From Flavobacterium cerinum (GTDB lineage Bacteria > Bacteroidota > Bacteroidia > Flavobacteriales > Flavobacteriaceae), in assembly GCF_024496085.1 (NCBI RefSeq), contig NZ_CP101751.1, forward strand, positions 3,410,001-3,474,000: a stretch of 64,000 bases of DNA. Reading direction: 5' to 3'. Positions 56,058 to 64,000 of the stretch are shown here, one piece after another. Each line of letters opens with the position of its first letter. Positions within the stretch are counted from its first letter, which is position 1. The position numbers and the translations under genes are program-made. The notes beneath the pieces were generated by a model. The model worked only from the letters and a program-made list of their open reading frames with translations. It did not search any database and was not told the DNA's origin.

Positions 56058-56447
56058 ATGATTCAGTTTGCCTATACCATTTTATATGTTCAGAATGTAG
56101 CATCAGCAATGACTTTTTACGAAAAAGCATTTGGTTTCCAACGTAAATTTATAACTCCGGATGAAGATTACGGCGAATTAATTTCAGGTGCTACTACATT
56201 GTCTTTCGCTGTTCATACTTTGGCCAAATCGAATCTAAAAGACGGCTATATCGAAAGCAATATCGCTGAAAAACCATTTGGTATCGAATTAGGCTTTACA
56301 ACTGAAAACGTAGAAAAAACGGTAGAAGAAGCACTTTTAGCCGGCGGTACACTTACAGAACCTGTTAAAACAAAACCGTGGGGTCAAAAAGTGGCCTATG
56401 TTAGAGATACAGAAGGCTTTTTAGTTGAAATCTGTAGCCCGATGTAA
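56058..56447 (+). CDS. VOC superfamily protein (glyoxalase-like)
   Basis: A 129-residue protein with two beta-alpha-beta-beta-beta units: FAYTILYVQNVASAMTFYEK and FGIELGFTTENVEKTVEEAL; the C-terminus VAYVRDTEGFLVEICSP has the terminal Glu typical of the metal site. The reaction is unknown (resistance, glyoxalase and dioxygenase enzymes share this fold). It is 2 bases upstream of the Crp/Fnr regulator, so the two are coupled. Confidence 0.85.
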   Translation: MIQFAYTILYVQNVASAMTFYEKAFGFQRKFITPDEDYGELISGATTLSFAVHTLAKSNLKDGYIESNIAEKPFGIELGFTTENVEKTVEEALLAGGTLTEPVKTKPWGQKVAYVRDTEGFLVEICSPM

Positions 56448-56449
56448 AA

Positions 56450-57019
56450 ATGGAACAACTGATACAACATATCGGGAAATCTGTTGTACTGACACCGGAA
56501 GAAAAAAACAACTTAAGCCTTTATTTTCATAGTCAAACGGTTTCTAAAAAAGATTTTTTACTTTCCGAAGGCCAGGTCTGTCAATTCAACTATTTTATCA
56601 TAAAAGGTTGTTTTCGCCTTTATCTCTGTACCGAAAACGGAAAAGAACAGGTGATTCAATTTGGTATTGAAAACTGGTGGATTACTGATTATTCGAGTTA
56701 TACTTCCGGAAGACCTTCGAAATTTTATATACAAGCAATCGAAACATCCGAAGTATTGTATATCAGTCGCAACGAACAGGAACAGCTTTTTGAAAAAGTG
56801 CCCCGATTGGAAAGTTATTTCCGGAAAAATCTCGAAAGAGCCTATGCCGCTTCTCTTACCCGGATTGAATATCTTTTCTTATTATCCGGAGAAGAACGCT
56901 ATCGGAATTTTGCTAAAATCTATCCGGGTTTCGTACAACGGGTTCCGCAATATATGCTGGCTTCTTTTCTGGGAATCAGTCCGGAATACCTTAGTGAAAT
57001 CCGAAAAAAACCGGAGTAA
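56450..57019 (+). CDS. Crp/Fnr family transcriptional regulator
   Basis: A 189-residue regulator. Residues about 20-115 form a cyclic-nucleotide-binding-like beta-roll (QVCQFNYFIIKGCFRLYLCT), followed by a dimer helix and a C-terminal helix-turn-helix ending QYMLASFLGISPEYLSEIRK. No Cys set for an Fe-S cluster is evident, so it is not a classical FNR. The likely target is the AhpD-like gene 82 bases downstream, as in similar flavobacterial loci, but this is inference. Confidence 0.87.
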   Translation: MEQLIQHIGKSVVLTPEEKNNLSLYFHSQTVSKKDFLLSEGQVCQFNYFIIKGCFRLYLCTENGKEQVIQFGIENWWITDYSSYTSGRPSKFYIQAIETSEVLYISRNEQEQLFEKVPRLESYFRKNLERAYAASLTRIEYLFLLSGEERYRNFAKIYPGFVQRVPQYMLASFLGISPEYLSEIRKKPE

Positions 57020-57064
57020 TTCACTTTCTTAAACCAGCTTAATTTTTTCCCGGTTTACAGTCTG

Positions 57065-57072
57065 TAATTTTG
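57065..57072 (+). promoter_or_regulatory. -7 promoter element for the AhpD-like gene
   Basis: TAATTTTG matches TAnnTTTG, 29 bases before the ATG, with a T-run near 57043-57048 in the -33 position. Confidence 0.5.
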
Positions 57073-57101
57073 ACTTAAATAAAAATAAAAATCAAAATAA
57101 T

Positions 57102-57545
57102 ATGGACACTAGAATCAACATCAGTCAGTTAGAACCGGAAGCGTATAAAATCATGTATGCTTTTGAAAAATATTTAAGTACAACCAAACTAACTCCCATC
57201 CACAAAGAGCTTATTAAAATAAGAGCTTCACAGATGAACGGATGTGCATTTTGTATTAATATGCACACAAAAGACGCGCGTAAATACGGTGAAACCGAAC
57301 AACGAATCTATGCGTTGAATGCATGGCGGGATACTAACTTTTTTTCAGAAGAAGAAAAGGCTATTTTAGCCCTGACGGAAGAAATGACGCTGATTTCGAA
57401 TCACATATCAGATGCCACCTATGAAAATGCCCGTAAAGCTCTTAATGATGACAATTATCTGGCACAGGTGATGGTCGCAATCATTACAATCAATTCCTGG
57501 AACAGAATCGCAATTTCGACTAAAATGATGCCGGAACAGGATTGA
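57102..57545 (+). CDS. Carboxymuconolactone decarboxylase / AhpD-like protein
   Basis: A 147-residue AhpD-fold protein. The redox motif is NGCAFCINMHTKDARKYG: CxxC plus the downstream His, the catalytic set of alkylhydroperoxidase-type members. It is probably a peroxidase or disulfide reductase in the cytoplasm. It lies directly downstream of a Crp/Fnr regulator. Confidence 0.9.
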   Translation: MDTRINISQLEPEAYKIMYAFEKYLSTTKLTPIHKELIKIRASQMNGCAFCINMHTKDARKYGETEQRIYALNAWRDTNFFSEEEKAILALTEEMTLISNHISDATYENARKALNDDNYLAQVMVAIITINSWNRIAISTKMMPEQD

Positions 57546-57556
57546 TTAAACAATCT

Positions 57557-57589
57557 AATACCTGATAGGATAGAAACCTGTCAGGTATT
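57557..57589. repeat. Second ACCTGACAGGT-type palindrome
   Basis: Arms AATACCTGATAGG (57557-57569) and CCTGTCAGGTATT (57577-57589) with one G-U type pair. It lies between convergent genes and probably acts as a terminator. Related to the palindrome at 32624-32658. Confidence 0.75.
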
Positions 57590-58309
57590 TTATTCCTTAA
57601 TAATCATAATTGTAGCTTTAAAACCGGTAGCCAGATCCCATCGGTTAGCCGAAAGTAAAGTTCCTTTATCATCATACACCTGGAATTCCGCTGTATTGGG
57701 TCCGGAACTCCCTTGATTCAATGCTTCGAAGTCTAATTTATTAAATCCTTTTTCGAGTCCTAAAGTCGTCCCTTTATATTCGCCATACAGAATAATCTGC
57801 GGGATCATGATTTTACCGTTAACTAAGAATTTAATCATATCACCGTCCACATATTCGTGATCGCGGTATATGATTTTCACATATTCGGATTTGGTTCGGA
57901 TTTCGCCAAACGACTGGTCTCTTTTAAATATTCTGGAATCGCCGTTACCTTCGCCTTTAAGCTCTTGTTTTAGCTTTTCCACATAAACATCGCCCGGGTT
58001 GGCAAATTTTTCTTTTTCCGCTCCGAATTTGGAATTATCCTCTCCGATCTGAAACGAGGAATTGTTCGGTTTTATGGATTCCAAAGGATTTACAGGCCCG
58101 TCAAAAATAGACGAACTAAAATTCATCGAAGGAAAAGCAGTGGTATTAGATGATTTATCCGGGCTGATCGCCGGTATTTTTAAACGGGGAATCGGTTTGG
58201 ATTTCGTCACAAAATCATTTTGCGCCCATCCGCTTGCCGATAAGCCGATAAAAAATAGCAAGAAATATATTGACTTCACTCGTTTTCTTTTAAAGTCTAA
58301 AAATAGCAA
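57590..58309 (-). CDS. Secreted protein of unknown function
   Basis: A 239-residue exported protein; the hydrophobic core IYFLLFFIGLSASGWAQ ends the signal peptide at about residue 30. Residues 30-130 are polar and probably flexible (Pro/Ser/Asn-rich). The last 100 form a likely beta domain containing IIYRDHEYVDGDMIKFLVNG, then LGLEKGFNKLDFEAL and DKGTLLSANRWDLATG. From memory similar proteins occur in other flavobacteria without a known role. No sorting domain. Confidence 0.72.
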   Translation of the reverse strand: MLFLDFKRKRVKSIYFLLFFIGLSASGWAQNDFVTKSKPIPRLKIPAISPDKSSNTTAFPSMNFSSSIFDGPVNPLESIKPNNSSFQIGEDNSKFGAEKEKFANPGDVYVEKLKQELKGEGNGDSRIFKRDQSFGEIRTKSEYVKIIYRDHEYVDGDMIKFLVNGKIMIPQIILYGEYKGTTLGLEKGFNKLDFEALNQGSSGPNTAEFQVYDDKGTLLSANRWDLATGFKATIMIIKE

Positions 58310-58453
58310 ATAAAGACCGACCTGAAAATATTCCGGCTATTTTTAACGCTATTTTAATCCTTTTAATTCTTAACTTTTCATTACCACTACCGCAAACGAA
58401 AAATAAGTACCTTCATGGTCTTTCTTCTGATAACCAACTAAAAAGGCATACTT

Positions 58454-58858
58454 ATGGCAACAAAAATCTTTGTAAACTTACCCGTTAAAGACCTCAATCG
58501 ATCGGTTGTATTCTTTACAAAACTGGGATTTACCTTTAATCCGCAGTTTACAGACGACAAAGCCACCTGCATGGTCGTTAGTGATACTATTTTTGTGATG
58601 TTACTGGTTCATGAACGCTTTAAAGATTTCACCCGTAAACCGATCAGTGACGCTTTACAAACAACTGAAGTCATACTTTCTCTGGACACTGACAGTAGGG
58701 AAAACGTAAATGCTATTATCGCCAAAGCAGTAGAAGCCGGCGGTATAGTCTATGCAGAACCTATGGATTACGGCTGGATGTATTCGCATAGTTTTTCGGA
58801 TTTGGACGGTCATCAATGGGAAATTGTTTTTCTCGATCCCGAGGGAATGCCGCAGTAA
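58454..58858 (+). CDS. VOC superfamily protein (glyoxalase/bleomycin-resistance type)
   Basis: A 134-residue protein beginning MATKIFVNLPVKDLNRSVVF, with FTKLGFTFNPQF, and ending HSFSDLDGHQWEIVFLDPEG, which holds the metal-ligand-like His and Glu. The family includes lactoylglutathione lyase-like proteins of unknown substrate. It is not closely related to the VOC protein at 56058 by eye. It stands alone on its strand. Confidence 0.88.
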   Translation: MATKIFVNLPVKDLNRSVVFFTKLGFTFNPQFTDDKATCMVVSDTIFVMLLVHERFKDFTRKPISDALQTTEVILSLDTDSRENVNAIIAKAVEAGGIVYAEPMDYGWMYSHSFSDLDGHQWEIVFLDPEGMPQ

Positions 58859-58912
58859 AAATTTATGATTTTTTTAAGACAAATCCGCAATAAATAATAG
58901 CGAAAACCGTAA

Positions 58913-58940
58913 TTGACTAATAACTTTTTTTGTAACTTGC
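58913..58940 (+). promoter_or_regulatory. Weak promoter for the hydrophobic 23-codon ORF
   Basis: TTG (58913-58915), a 17-base spacer, TAACTTGC (58933-58940), two bases off TAnnTTTG. Confidence 0.3.
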
Positions 58941-58976
58941 AGTTCGTTAAATAATAATTAAATCATTGATTTACTT

Positions 58977-59048
58977 ATGGTACAGCTAATGATTATGCTA
59001 GTCAAACAACTGATACTGCTGATAATTAATTTCGGCCAGTTGTTGTAA
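58977..59048 (+). CDS. Candidate 23-residue hydrophobic peptide (orphan small ORF)
   Basis: ATG at 58977, TAA at 59046-59048. The peptide starts MVQLMIMLVKQLILLIINFG and ends QLL: almost only Leu, Ile, Val and Met plus one Lys, so it would span a membrane. It resembles in kind type I toxin peptides such as Ibs, or a branched-chain-amino-acid leader peptide. No biosynthetic gene follows (a terminator and then the convergent glyA), so a leader role has no visible target. Whether it is translated is unknown. Confidence 0.35.
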   Translation: MVQLMIMLVKQLILLIINFGQLL

Positions 59049-59140
59049 TTTAGCGCCCCTATTTAATTGTAACTATTTAAATCCTTACTACAGGTTTTAT
59101 ATAGATGCCGACTCTTTTATCTTTAATTTTAATACCAATA

Positions 59141-59176
59141 AAAAATCCCTCTGAACTGAATGGAGGGATTTTTTTA
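59141..59176. terminator. Bidirectional terminator next to the glyA stop
   Basis: An 11-bp stem AAAAATCCCTC / GAGGGATTTTT with an 11-base loop, then further T. It serves glyA (minus) and any transcript from the left. Confidence 0.9.
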
Positions 59177-59192
59177 TGATTATAAAGATGGT

Positions 59193-60467
59193 TTAGAAAA
59201 CGAACATCGCTCTTTCTCCCATCATATCATTTACAGCATCAGCTACTTCTTCCAGTACCGCTTCATCTGTATGATTCATAATTACTTTATCAATAAGCGC
59301 TACAATTGTTTCCATATCAGCTTCCAATAAACCTCTTGTGGTTACAGCCGGAGTTCCTACACGGATACCGGATGTTACAAACGGTGATTTATCATCAAAA
59401 GGAACCATATTCTTATTTACAGTGATTTCAGCTTTAACCAATGCATTCTCAGCTTCTTTACCGGAAATATTTTTATTTCTAAGGTCAATAAGCATCATAT
59501 GGTTATCTGTACCACCGGAGATAATATCATATCCTCTTTTTACAAAAGCAGCTGCCATCGCTTTAGCATTTTTCTGAACTTGCATAGCATAAGTAAAGAA
59601 TTCATCGCTTAAAGCTTCTCCGAAAGCGATTGCTTTAGCCGCAATAATATGCTCTAACGGACCACCTTGATTCCCAGGAAATACCGATCCGTCTAATAAA
59701 GACGACATCATACGGATTTCTCCTTTTGGCGTTTTGATTCCAAACGGGTTTTCAAAATCTTTCCCCATCATAATCATACCCCCTCTTGGACCGCGAAGCG
59801 TTTTATGCGTCGTTGTTGTAATGATATGACAATGCGGAACCGGATCATTCATCAGTCCTTTAGCAATTAAACCGGCCGGATGCGAGATATCTGCCATTAA
59901 AATAGCACCTACGCTATCAGCGATTTCACGGAAACGTTTAAAATCCATATCGCGGGAATACGCAGAAGCTCCGGCAATGATAAGTTTAGGTTGTTCTTTG
60001 GTAGCCACTTCCTGAATCGTATCATAGTTTAGCATTCCGGTTTCTTTTTCTACTCCGTAAAACACCGGATTGTATAATTTACCGGAAAAGTTAACCGGTG
60101 AACCGTGTGTTAAGTGTCCTCCGTGTGAAAGGTCGAAACCTAATATTTTATCACCCGGTTTTAAACAGGCAGCAAAAACAGCTGTATTAGCCTGTGAACC
60201 CGAGTGTGGTTGTACGTTTACATATTCTGCTCCAAACAAAGCTTTAGCTCTGTCAATTGCAATTTGCTCAATTACGTCCACTACTTCACATCCGCCGTAA
60301 TAACGTTTACCCGGATATCCTTCGGCATATTTATTTGTTAAAACTGAGCCCGCAGCTTCCATTACCTGATCGCTCACGAAATTCTCAGATGCAATAAGTT
60401 CCAAGCCGTGAATTTGTCTGTCTTGTTCTTCAAGAATTAAGTCGAAAATTTGTTCGTCGCGTTGCAT
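59193..60467 (-). CDS. glyA: Serine hydroxymethyltransferase
   Basis: A 424-residue SHMT. Lys222 in [14 protein letters not shown] binds PLP, with Asp193 and His196 in MADISHPAG; the N-terminus [15 protein letters not shown] is characteristic. It interconverts serine and glycine with tetrahydrofolate. The start MQRDEQIF (60467) is chosen: the longer frame to 60569 runs through the promoter and across the fahA promoter. It diverges from fahA. Confidence 0.97.
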   Translation of the reverse strand: MQRDEQIFDLILEEQDRQIHGLELIASENFVSDQVMEAAGSVLTNKYAEGYPGKRYYGGCEVVDVIEQIAIDRAKALFGAEYVNVQPHSGSQANTAVFAACLKPGDKILGFDLSHGGHLTHGSPVNFSGKLYNPVFYGVEKETGMLNYDTIQEVATKEQPKLIIAGASAYSRDMDFKRFREIADSVGAILMADISHPAGLIAKGLMNDPVPHCHIITTTTHKTLRGPRGGMIMMGKDFENPFGIKTPKGEIRMMSSLLDGSVFPGNQGGPLEHIIAAKAIAFGEALSDEFFTYAMQVQKNAKAMAAAFVKRGYDIISGGTDNHMMLIDLRNKNISGKEAENALVKAEITVNKNMVPFDDKSPFVTSGIRVGTPAVTTRGLLEADMETIVALIDKVIMNHTDEAVLEEVADAVNDMMGERAMFVF

Positions 60468-60493
60468 TTTATAATATTTCGTTAAATTGAGCT

Positions 60494-60526
60494 CAAAAAT
60501 ACGAAATTGGTTTGTTAAATTCACAA
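60494..60526 (-). promoter_or_regulatory. Promoter of glyA
   Basis: On the minus strand TTG (60526-60524), a 22-base spacer and TATTTTTG (60501-60494). The ATG follows 26 bases later. It overlaps the opposing fahA promoter. Confidence 0.65.
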
Positions 60527-60541
60527 TAGCTACTATATTTG
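60511..60541 (+). promoter_or_regulatory. Consensus promoter of fahA
   Basis: TTTG (60511-60514), exactly 19 bases, TATATTTG (60534-60541): a perfect Bacteroidota housekeeping promoter. The ATG is 37 bases downstream. Confidence 0.8.
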
Positions 60542-60578
60542 ATTTCGAATTTTTCAACAACAAAAACAAACATACAAC

Positions 60579-61862
60579 ATGCCTATAAGTGCCAACGACC
60601 CTAATAGAAAATCGTGGTTACACGTCCCTGAGAACAGTGATTTCCCTATACAAAATATTCCTTTCGGAGTTTTTATAACAAAAGATGATGTCGTAACAAT
60701 CGGAACGCGTATCGGTGATTTTGCTATCGATATGGGAGCCTTACAACAGTTAGGCTATTTTGAAGGAATTGAATTAACGGATGATATGTTCATGCAGGAT
60801 ACGCTGAACGATTTTATTTCAGATGGAAAAAAAACCTGGCGTCTTGTCCGCAACAGACTGGCAGAGATTTTTGACGCCGAAAACCCGCAATTACGTGATA
60901 ACGAAGCGCACAAAGAAGTCGTTATTTTTAACGTAAACGAAATTGAAATGCAATTACCGGTTTTAATCGGCGATTATACTGACTTCTATTCCAGTAAAGA
61001 ACACGCTACCAATGTTGGTAAAATGTTCCGCGACCCGGAAAATGCTTTAATGCCTAACTGGTTACATATTCCGGTAGGTTACCACGGAAGAAGCTCTACT
61101 ATTGTTCCTTCCGGAATTCCGGTACACCGTCCGATGGGGCAAACTTTACCTAACGGTGAAACACTACCTGTTTTCGGTCCTTCCCGATCTGTTGATTTTG
61201 AATTGGAAACAGCTTTTATTACTACCGATGCCAATATTATGGGTGAAAATATCCCGGTTGGAGAAGCGGAAGATTATATTTTCGGTATGGTATTATTAAA
61301 CGACTGGAGTGCCCGTGATATTCAGAGATGGGAATATGTGCCGCTGGGACCATTCCTTGCTAAAAACTTTGCCTCTTCTATTTCTCCGTGGATTGTAACC
61401 TTGGATGCATTAGAACCGTTCCGTGTAGCAAGTCCGAAACAGGAACCTACTCCGCTTCCTTATTTACAGCAAACCGGCGATCATGCGTTTGACATTAACC
61501 TGGAAGTATTGATTGCTCCTGAAAGTGCGGATGCTACATTAGTATGCCAATCCAACTTTAAATATATGTATTGGACGATGAGTCAACAGTTAGCACACCA
61601 CACGATCAACGGTTGTCGTGTTAACTCCGGTGACATGATGGGCTCCGGTACTATTTCCGGATCAACGGAAGACAGTTTCGGTTCAATGCTGGAATTGACA
61701 TGGGGTGGTAAAAACCCGCTTCAAATGAGCGATGGCAGCGAACGTAAATTCATCAACGATGGTGATACGGTAATCATGAAAGGTTTTTGCCAGAATGATA
61801 CAGTACGTATCGGATTCGGAGAAGTTTCCAGTAAACTGTTACCTCCTTTCGAAAGAAAATAA
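60579..61862 (+). CDS. fahA: Fumarylacetoacetase
   Basis: A 427-residue FAH of the usual length. Metal and active-site blocks: [40 protein letters not shown] and [15 protein letters not shown]. It cleaves fumarylacetoacetate to fumarate and acetoacetate, the last step of tyrosine degradation. The other tyrosine catabolic genes are not in the window. It has its own promoter and terminator. Confidence 0.96.
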   Translation: MPISANDPNRKSWLHVPENSDFPIQNIPFGVFITKDDVVTIGTRIGDFAIDMGALQQLGYFEGIELTDDMFMQDTLNDFISDGKKTWRLVRNRLAEIFDAENPQLRDNEAHKEVVIFNVNEIEMQLPVLIGDYTDFYSSKEHATNVGKMFRDPENALMPNWLHIPVGYHGRSSTIVPSGIPVHRPMGQTLPNGETLPVFGPSRSVDFELETAFITTDANIMGENIPVGEAEDYIFGMVLLNDWSARDIQRWEYVPLGPFLAKNFASSISPWIVTLDALEPFRVASPKQEPTPLPYLQQTGDHAFDINLEVLIAPESADATLVCQSNFKYMYWTMSQQLAHHTINGCRVNSGDMMGSGTISGSTEDSFGSMLELTWGGKNPLQMSDGSERKFINDGDTVIMKGFCQNDTVRIGFGEVSSKLLPPFERK

Positions 61863-61883
61863 ACTTATTTTTACATTTCGTAT

Positions 61884-61912
61884 AAAACTCCGGTATAGCC
61901 GGAGTTTTTTTT
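61884..61912 (+). terminator. Terminator after fahA
   Basis: A 10-bp perfect stem AAAACTCCGG / CCGGAGTTTT with loop TATAG, then a T-run. Confidence 0.9.
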
Positions 61913-61944
61913 ATGCTCCATTCTTATAATACGCTCAAAATTTA

Positions 61945-61952
61945 TACTTTTG
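61945..61952 (+). promoter_or_regulatory. -7 promoter element for the 402-codon-frame lipoprotein gene
   Basis: TACTTTTG matches TAnnTTTG. Its final TTG is the start of the longest frame, so the ATG at 61974 is the better start. Confidence 0.55.
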
Positions 61953-61973
61953 AACCAGTTAAATCAGAAATTT

Positions 61974-63158
61974 ATGAGGAAAATTACGGCTTTATTGTTT
62001 GTTCTGGCTTTTGTTTGCTCCTGCGGTGTTAAACAAACCCAGAATATGCTAACGGAAGGCGATTACGACGGTGCTATTAACCGTGCTATCGAAGGATTAC
62101 AGGGTAATAAAAATGCAAAGGGAAAGCAGGATTATGTTTACCTTCTTGAAGAAGCGTTTGCCAAAGCAAAAGAACGTGACCTTCGCACCATCGAATTACT
62201 TGTGAAAGATGCCAATCCTTCTAAACTGGAAAAGCTGTACAATACCTATTTGCAGCTTAATAACCGTCAGGAACAAATTCGTCCGTTGTTACCATTACGA
62301 TTGATCAAAGCAAATCGCAATGCTATTTTTCCTTTCGATGATTATTCCGATCAGATTATAAGCAGTAAAAATGCACTGGCTAAATTCCTTTACGACAATT
62401 CAAAAGCCTTAATGACCACTAATAATAAGCTGAATTATCGAAGAGCATATGATGGTTTTGCTTATCTGCAAACCTTAAATCCAAACTTTAAAGATGTTCC
62501 TGAATTAATGGACCAGGCGCAGTTTAAAGGGACAGATTTTGTAAATGTTTATACCAAAAACGAAACCAATATGGTGATTCCGGTACGTTTACAAGCGGAT
62601 CTTTTGGATTTTAGCACACTTGGTCTGGACGACAAATGGACAGTTTACCACAGCAACCGACAAAAGGGTGTTACTTATGATTACGGTTTGATTGTTAATT
62701 TCAGAGAGATCCAAATTTCTCCGGAGCAAATCAAAGAACGGCAGTTTATTAAAGAAAAACAAATTAAAGACGGAGTGAAAAATCTGGTTGATGCCAATGG
62801 TCGTATAGTACGGGACAGTTTAGGAAAACCGATTAAAGTTGACAACTTCCGTACAATCAAAATCAATATTTATGAATTTACGCAGTTTAAAGCTTGTCAG
62901 ATAGCGGCCAAAGTAGATTATATTGATTTTAAAACCAATCAGCTAATCGATACTTATCCGTTAAGCAGCGAATTTGTTTTCCAGAATATCTATGCCAATT
63001 ATAACGGAGATCGTCGTGCCTGCGATGAAAATTATTTCCCATATTTTGATCGAAAAGCGGTTCCGTTTCCAAGTAACGAGCAAATGGTATATGATACCGG
63101 AGAAGATCTGAAAGCAAAACTAAAAAACATTATTACCCGGAATAAATTCCGCAAATAA
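61974..63158 (+). CDS. Lipoprotein of unknown function, possible TPR-like N-terminus
   Basis: A 394-residue lipoprotein from the ATG at 61974: MRKITALLFVLAFVCSCGVK, lipid Cys probably Cys17. Residues 25-180 are helical and repeat-like (LTEGDYDGAINRAIEGLQGN, DYVYLLEEAFAKAKERDLRT), suggesting TPR-type packing. The second half is beta-rich and basic, with NFREIQISPEQIKERQFIKE and KVDYIDFKTNQLIDTYPLSS. I recognise no named family; similar flavobacterial proteins are called hypothetical lipoproteins. It has its own promoter and terminator. Confidence 0.78.
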   Translation: MRKITALLFVLAFVCSCGVKQTQNMLTEGDYDGAINRAIEGLQGNKNAKGKQDYVYLLEEAFAKAKERDLRTIELLVKDANPSKLEKLYNTYLQLNNRQEQIRPLLPLRLIKANRNAIFPFDDYSDQIISSKNALAKFLYDNSKALMTTNNKLNYRRAYDGFAYLQTLNPNFKDVPELMDQAQFKGTDFVNVYTKNETNMVIPVRLQADLLDFSTLGLDDKWTVYHSNRQKGVTYDYGLIVNFREIQISPEQIKERQFIKEKQIKDGVKNLVDANGRIVRDSLGKPIKVDNFRTIKINIYEFTQFKACQIAAKVDYIDFKTNQLIDTYPLSSEFVFQNIYANYNGDRRACDENYFPYFDRKAVPFPSNEQMVYDTGEDLKAKLKNIITRNKFRK

Positions 63159-63177
63159 ATACAGTAAAACAATAACG

Positions 63178-63206
63178 AAGCACTTCCACAAGAAGTGCTT
63201 TTTTTT
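63178..63206 (+). terminator. Terminator after the lipoprotein gene
   Basis: A 9-bp perfect stem AAGCACTTC / GAAGTGCTT with loop CACAA, then a T-run. Confidence 0.9.
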
Positions 63207-63321
63207 ATGCCTGATCGCCTGTAAATATTAACAAGTAGTATAATATTAATTATTTGTTAATAAATATTTCGCATTTTGTACTATATAAATCGTAGCTTTA
63301 TGGAAATCAAATCTATACATT

Positions 63322-64000
63322 ATGAAAAAAAACCTACTGTACATTTCGATGTTGTTTTTAGGCATCAGCGGGCATGCACAAAAACTATCCGATTTTAATC
63401 GTGTAAACATCGAAGGATTTTACACAAATCCCGTGGTTTCACCAGACGGAACCCATGCCCTTTTAACCGGCGAACATTTTAAAGGTGTTTACCTTTTAGA
63501 CATTGCCAAAAATGCAGTACAAACGATTTCCGATAAGGAAGGAAGCGGTTATGGCTACTCCTGGGATCGCAACAGTACTACTTTCTACTTCAAAGAAAAA
63601 GGAGAGAAAGATTTCTTTACCCAATCAAAAGTTTACGCTTATGATCTTTCTAACAAAAGACGTGAGCTGAAAGAAGAAATTAATCACAATTTCTTACCCT
63701 CCTATCAGGGGAAAGAAACCCCGATTGTGGTATACACCAATGTGATGACATTAAAAATTGAAGCCAAAGACCTTGCGACTGAAAAAACCTGGGTGGTTAC
63801 CAATGATGAAGGACAGTTTTACAATGCTATATTATCAAACGACGGTAAAAAAGTAGCGGTACATAACGGTCCTAATATCTTTGTTTACGACCTGAACAAC
63901 GAAACTAAACCGATTAAAGTAGGCACCGGAATCGCAACTTCCTGGTCGGCTGACGATAAATACCTGTTAGGATTTTTAGACGAAAGTGAAAACGGACATA
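63322..64000 (+). CDS. Exported TolB/PD40-like beta-propeller protein (partial, 3' end outside window)
   Basis: 226 codons visible, open at the window edge. The signal peptide MKKNLLYISMLFLGISGHAQ is followed by WD40-like PD40 strands, each with a Ser-x-Asp-Gly turn: VVSPDGTHALLTG, SWDRNSTTFYFKE, LSNDGKKVAVHNG and SWSADDKYLLGF. It could be a TolB-like propeller protein or the N-terminal propeller of an S9/DPP-IV peptidase; the visible part cannot decide. The ATG at 63322 is the only sensible start. Confidence 0.75.
   Translation, partial: MKKNLLYISMLFLGISGHAQKLSDFNRVNIEGFYTNPVVSPDGTHALLTGEHFKGVYLLDIAKNAVQTISDKEGSGYGYSWDRNSTTFYFKEKGEKDFFTQSKVYAYDLSNKRRELKEEINHNFLPSYQGKETPIVVYTNVMTLKIEAKDLATEKTWVVTNDEGQFYNAILSNDGKKVAVHNGPNIFVYDLNNETKPIKVGTGIATSWSADDKYLLGFLDESENGH

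Larger units (their letters stand above)
58859..59192. other. Gap of 334 bases with a candidate short transcript
   Basis: Between the VOC gene and the glyA stop. It holds a weak promoter (58913-58940), a 23-codon hydrophobic ORF (58977-59048) and a terminator (59141-59175). No other feature is seen. Confidence 0.5.

Noticed and set aside
58977..59176. Attenuator leader for a branched-chain amino acid operon
   Set aside because: The peptide composition fits, but a strong terminator and then the convergent glyA follow, so no target gene exists downstream.
60468..60569. 34-residue N-terminal extension of GlyA
   Set aside because: It spans the glyA promoter and overlaps the fahA promoter; the family N-terminus begins at the ATG at 60467.

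Overview
The window looks like a chromosomal segment of a Flavobacteriaceae bacterium, most likely Flavobacterium or a close relative. Several signs agree. Intergenic DNA is AT-rich. Starts lack Shine-Dalgarno sequences but are often preceded by the Bacteroidota promoter TTTG-N(17-23)-TAnnTTTG. There is a giant cell-surface protein with a type IX secretion (type B, CHU_C) sorting domain, a bacillithiol gene (bshA), an LptD of the Bacteroidota type, a Rho factor with a long disordered insertion, and several families typical of flavobacteria. No rRNA, tRNA, CRISPR array, transposase, integrase or phage module was recognised.

Layout. 1-9.5 kb (minus strand): partial bshA, a DUF1801 protein, a GH3/beta-lactamase-like fusion, then a cluster of a small conserved protein, a CCG-type Fe-S protein, a membrane 4Fe-4S protein, an MlaD/MCE protein and a secreted N-acetylmuramoyl-L-alanine amidase. 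lptD diverges from the amidase at 9.5 kb, so this part is largely cell-envelope biogenesis plus an electron-transfer pair. 12.3-15.9 kb: RidA, methylglyoxal synthase, a BadF-type sugar kinase and an amino acid permease. 16.1-18.8 kb: peroxiredoxin, thioredoxin and a small helical protein, then sucC without sucD. 18.8-23.7 kb: three small housekeeping-type proteins, uvrB and a DUF389 membrane protein.

23.8-29.0 kb is the accessory spot. Between an exported agmatine deiminase-like protein and valS lies a segment of about 1.3 kb. It is bounded by two copies of the valS 3' end (37 of 39 bases identical), with the valS terminator hairpin flipped in one copy. Inside are a 5-fold beta-flower-like repeat protein, a pair of diverged 53-bp repeats, a 62-residue protein, and a newly noticed 47-codon remnant whose start overlaps the stop of the small gene. 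The remnant resembles the N-terminus of an ADP-ribosyltransferase-like (GFHGCD) family and is cut off after residue 39. This looks like a decayed toxin/partner module in a small integrated segment.

29-45 kb: DUF1573 protein, aspartyl protease/PDZ protein, aminotransferase, the 2096-residue surface protein, a small secreted protein, folE, cysS, yidD, lgt and rho. 45-54 kb: DUF4293 protein; a response regulator / 92-residue unknown / TPR histidine kinase trio; a phosphodiesterase; truA; an ABC exporter; lpdA; and a lipoprotein with two DUF4377 units. 54-64 kb: a second aspartyl protease/PDZ protein, GNAT, VOC, Crp/Fnr regulator, AhpD-like protein, an unknown secreted protein, another VOC protein, an orphan 23-residue hydrophobic ORF with its own possible promoter and terminator, glyA, fahA, a lipoprotein, and the start of a TolB-like beta-propeller protein.

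Most genes are core metabolism, envelope or translation functions. Many gene ends carry clear hairpin terminators, and several hairpins belong to recurrent palindrome families. Several longest-ORF starts fall inside promoter -7 elements and were moved downstream.
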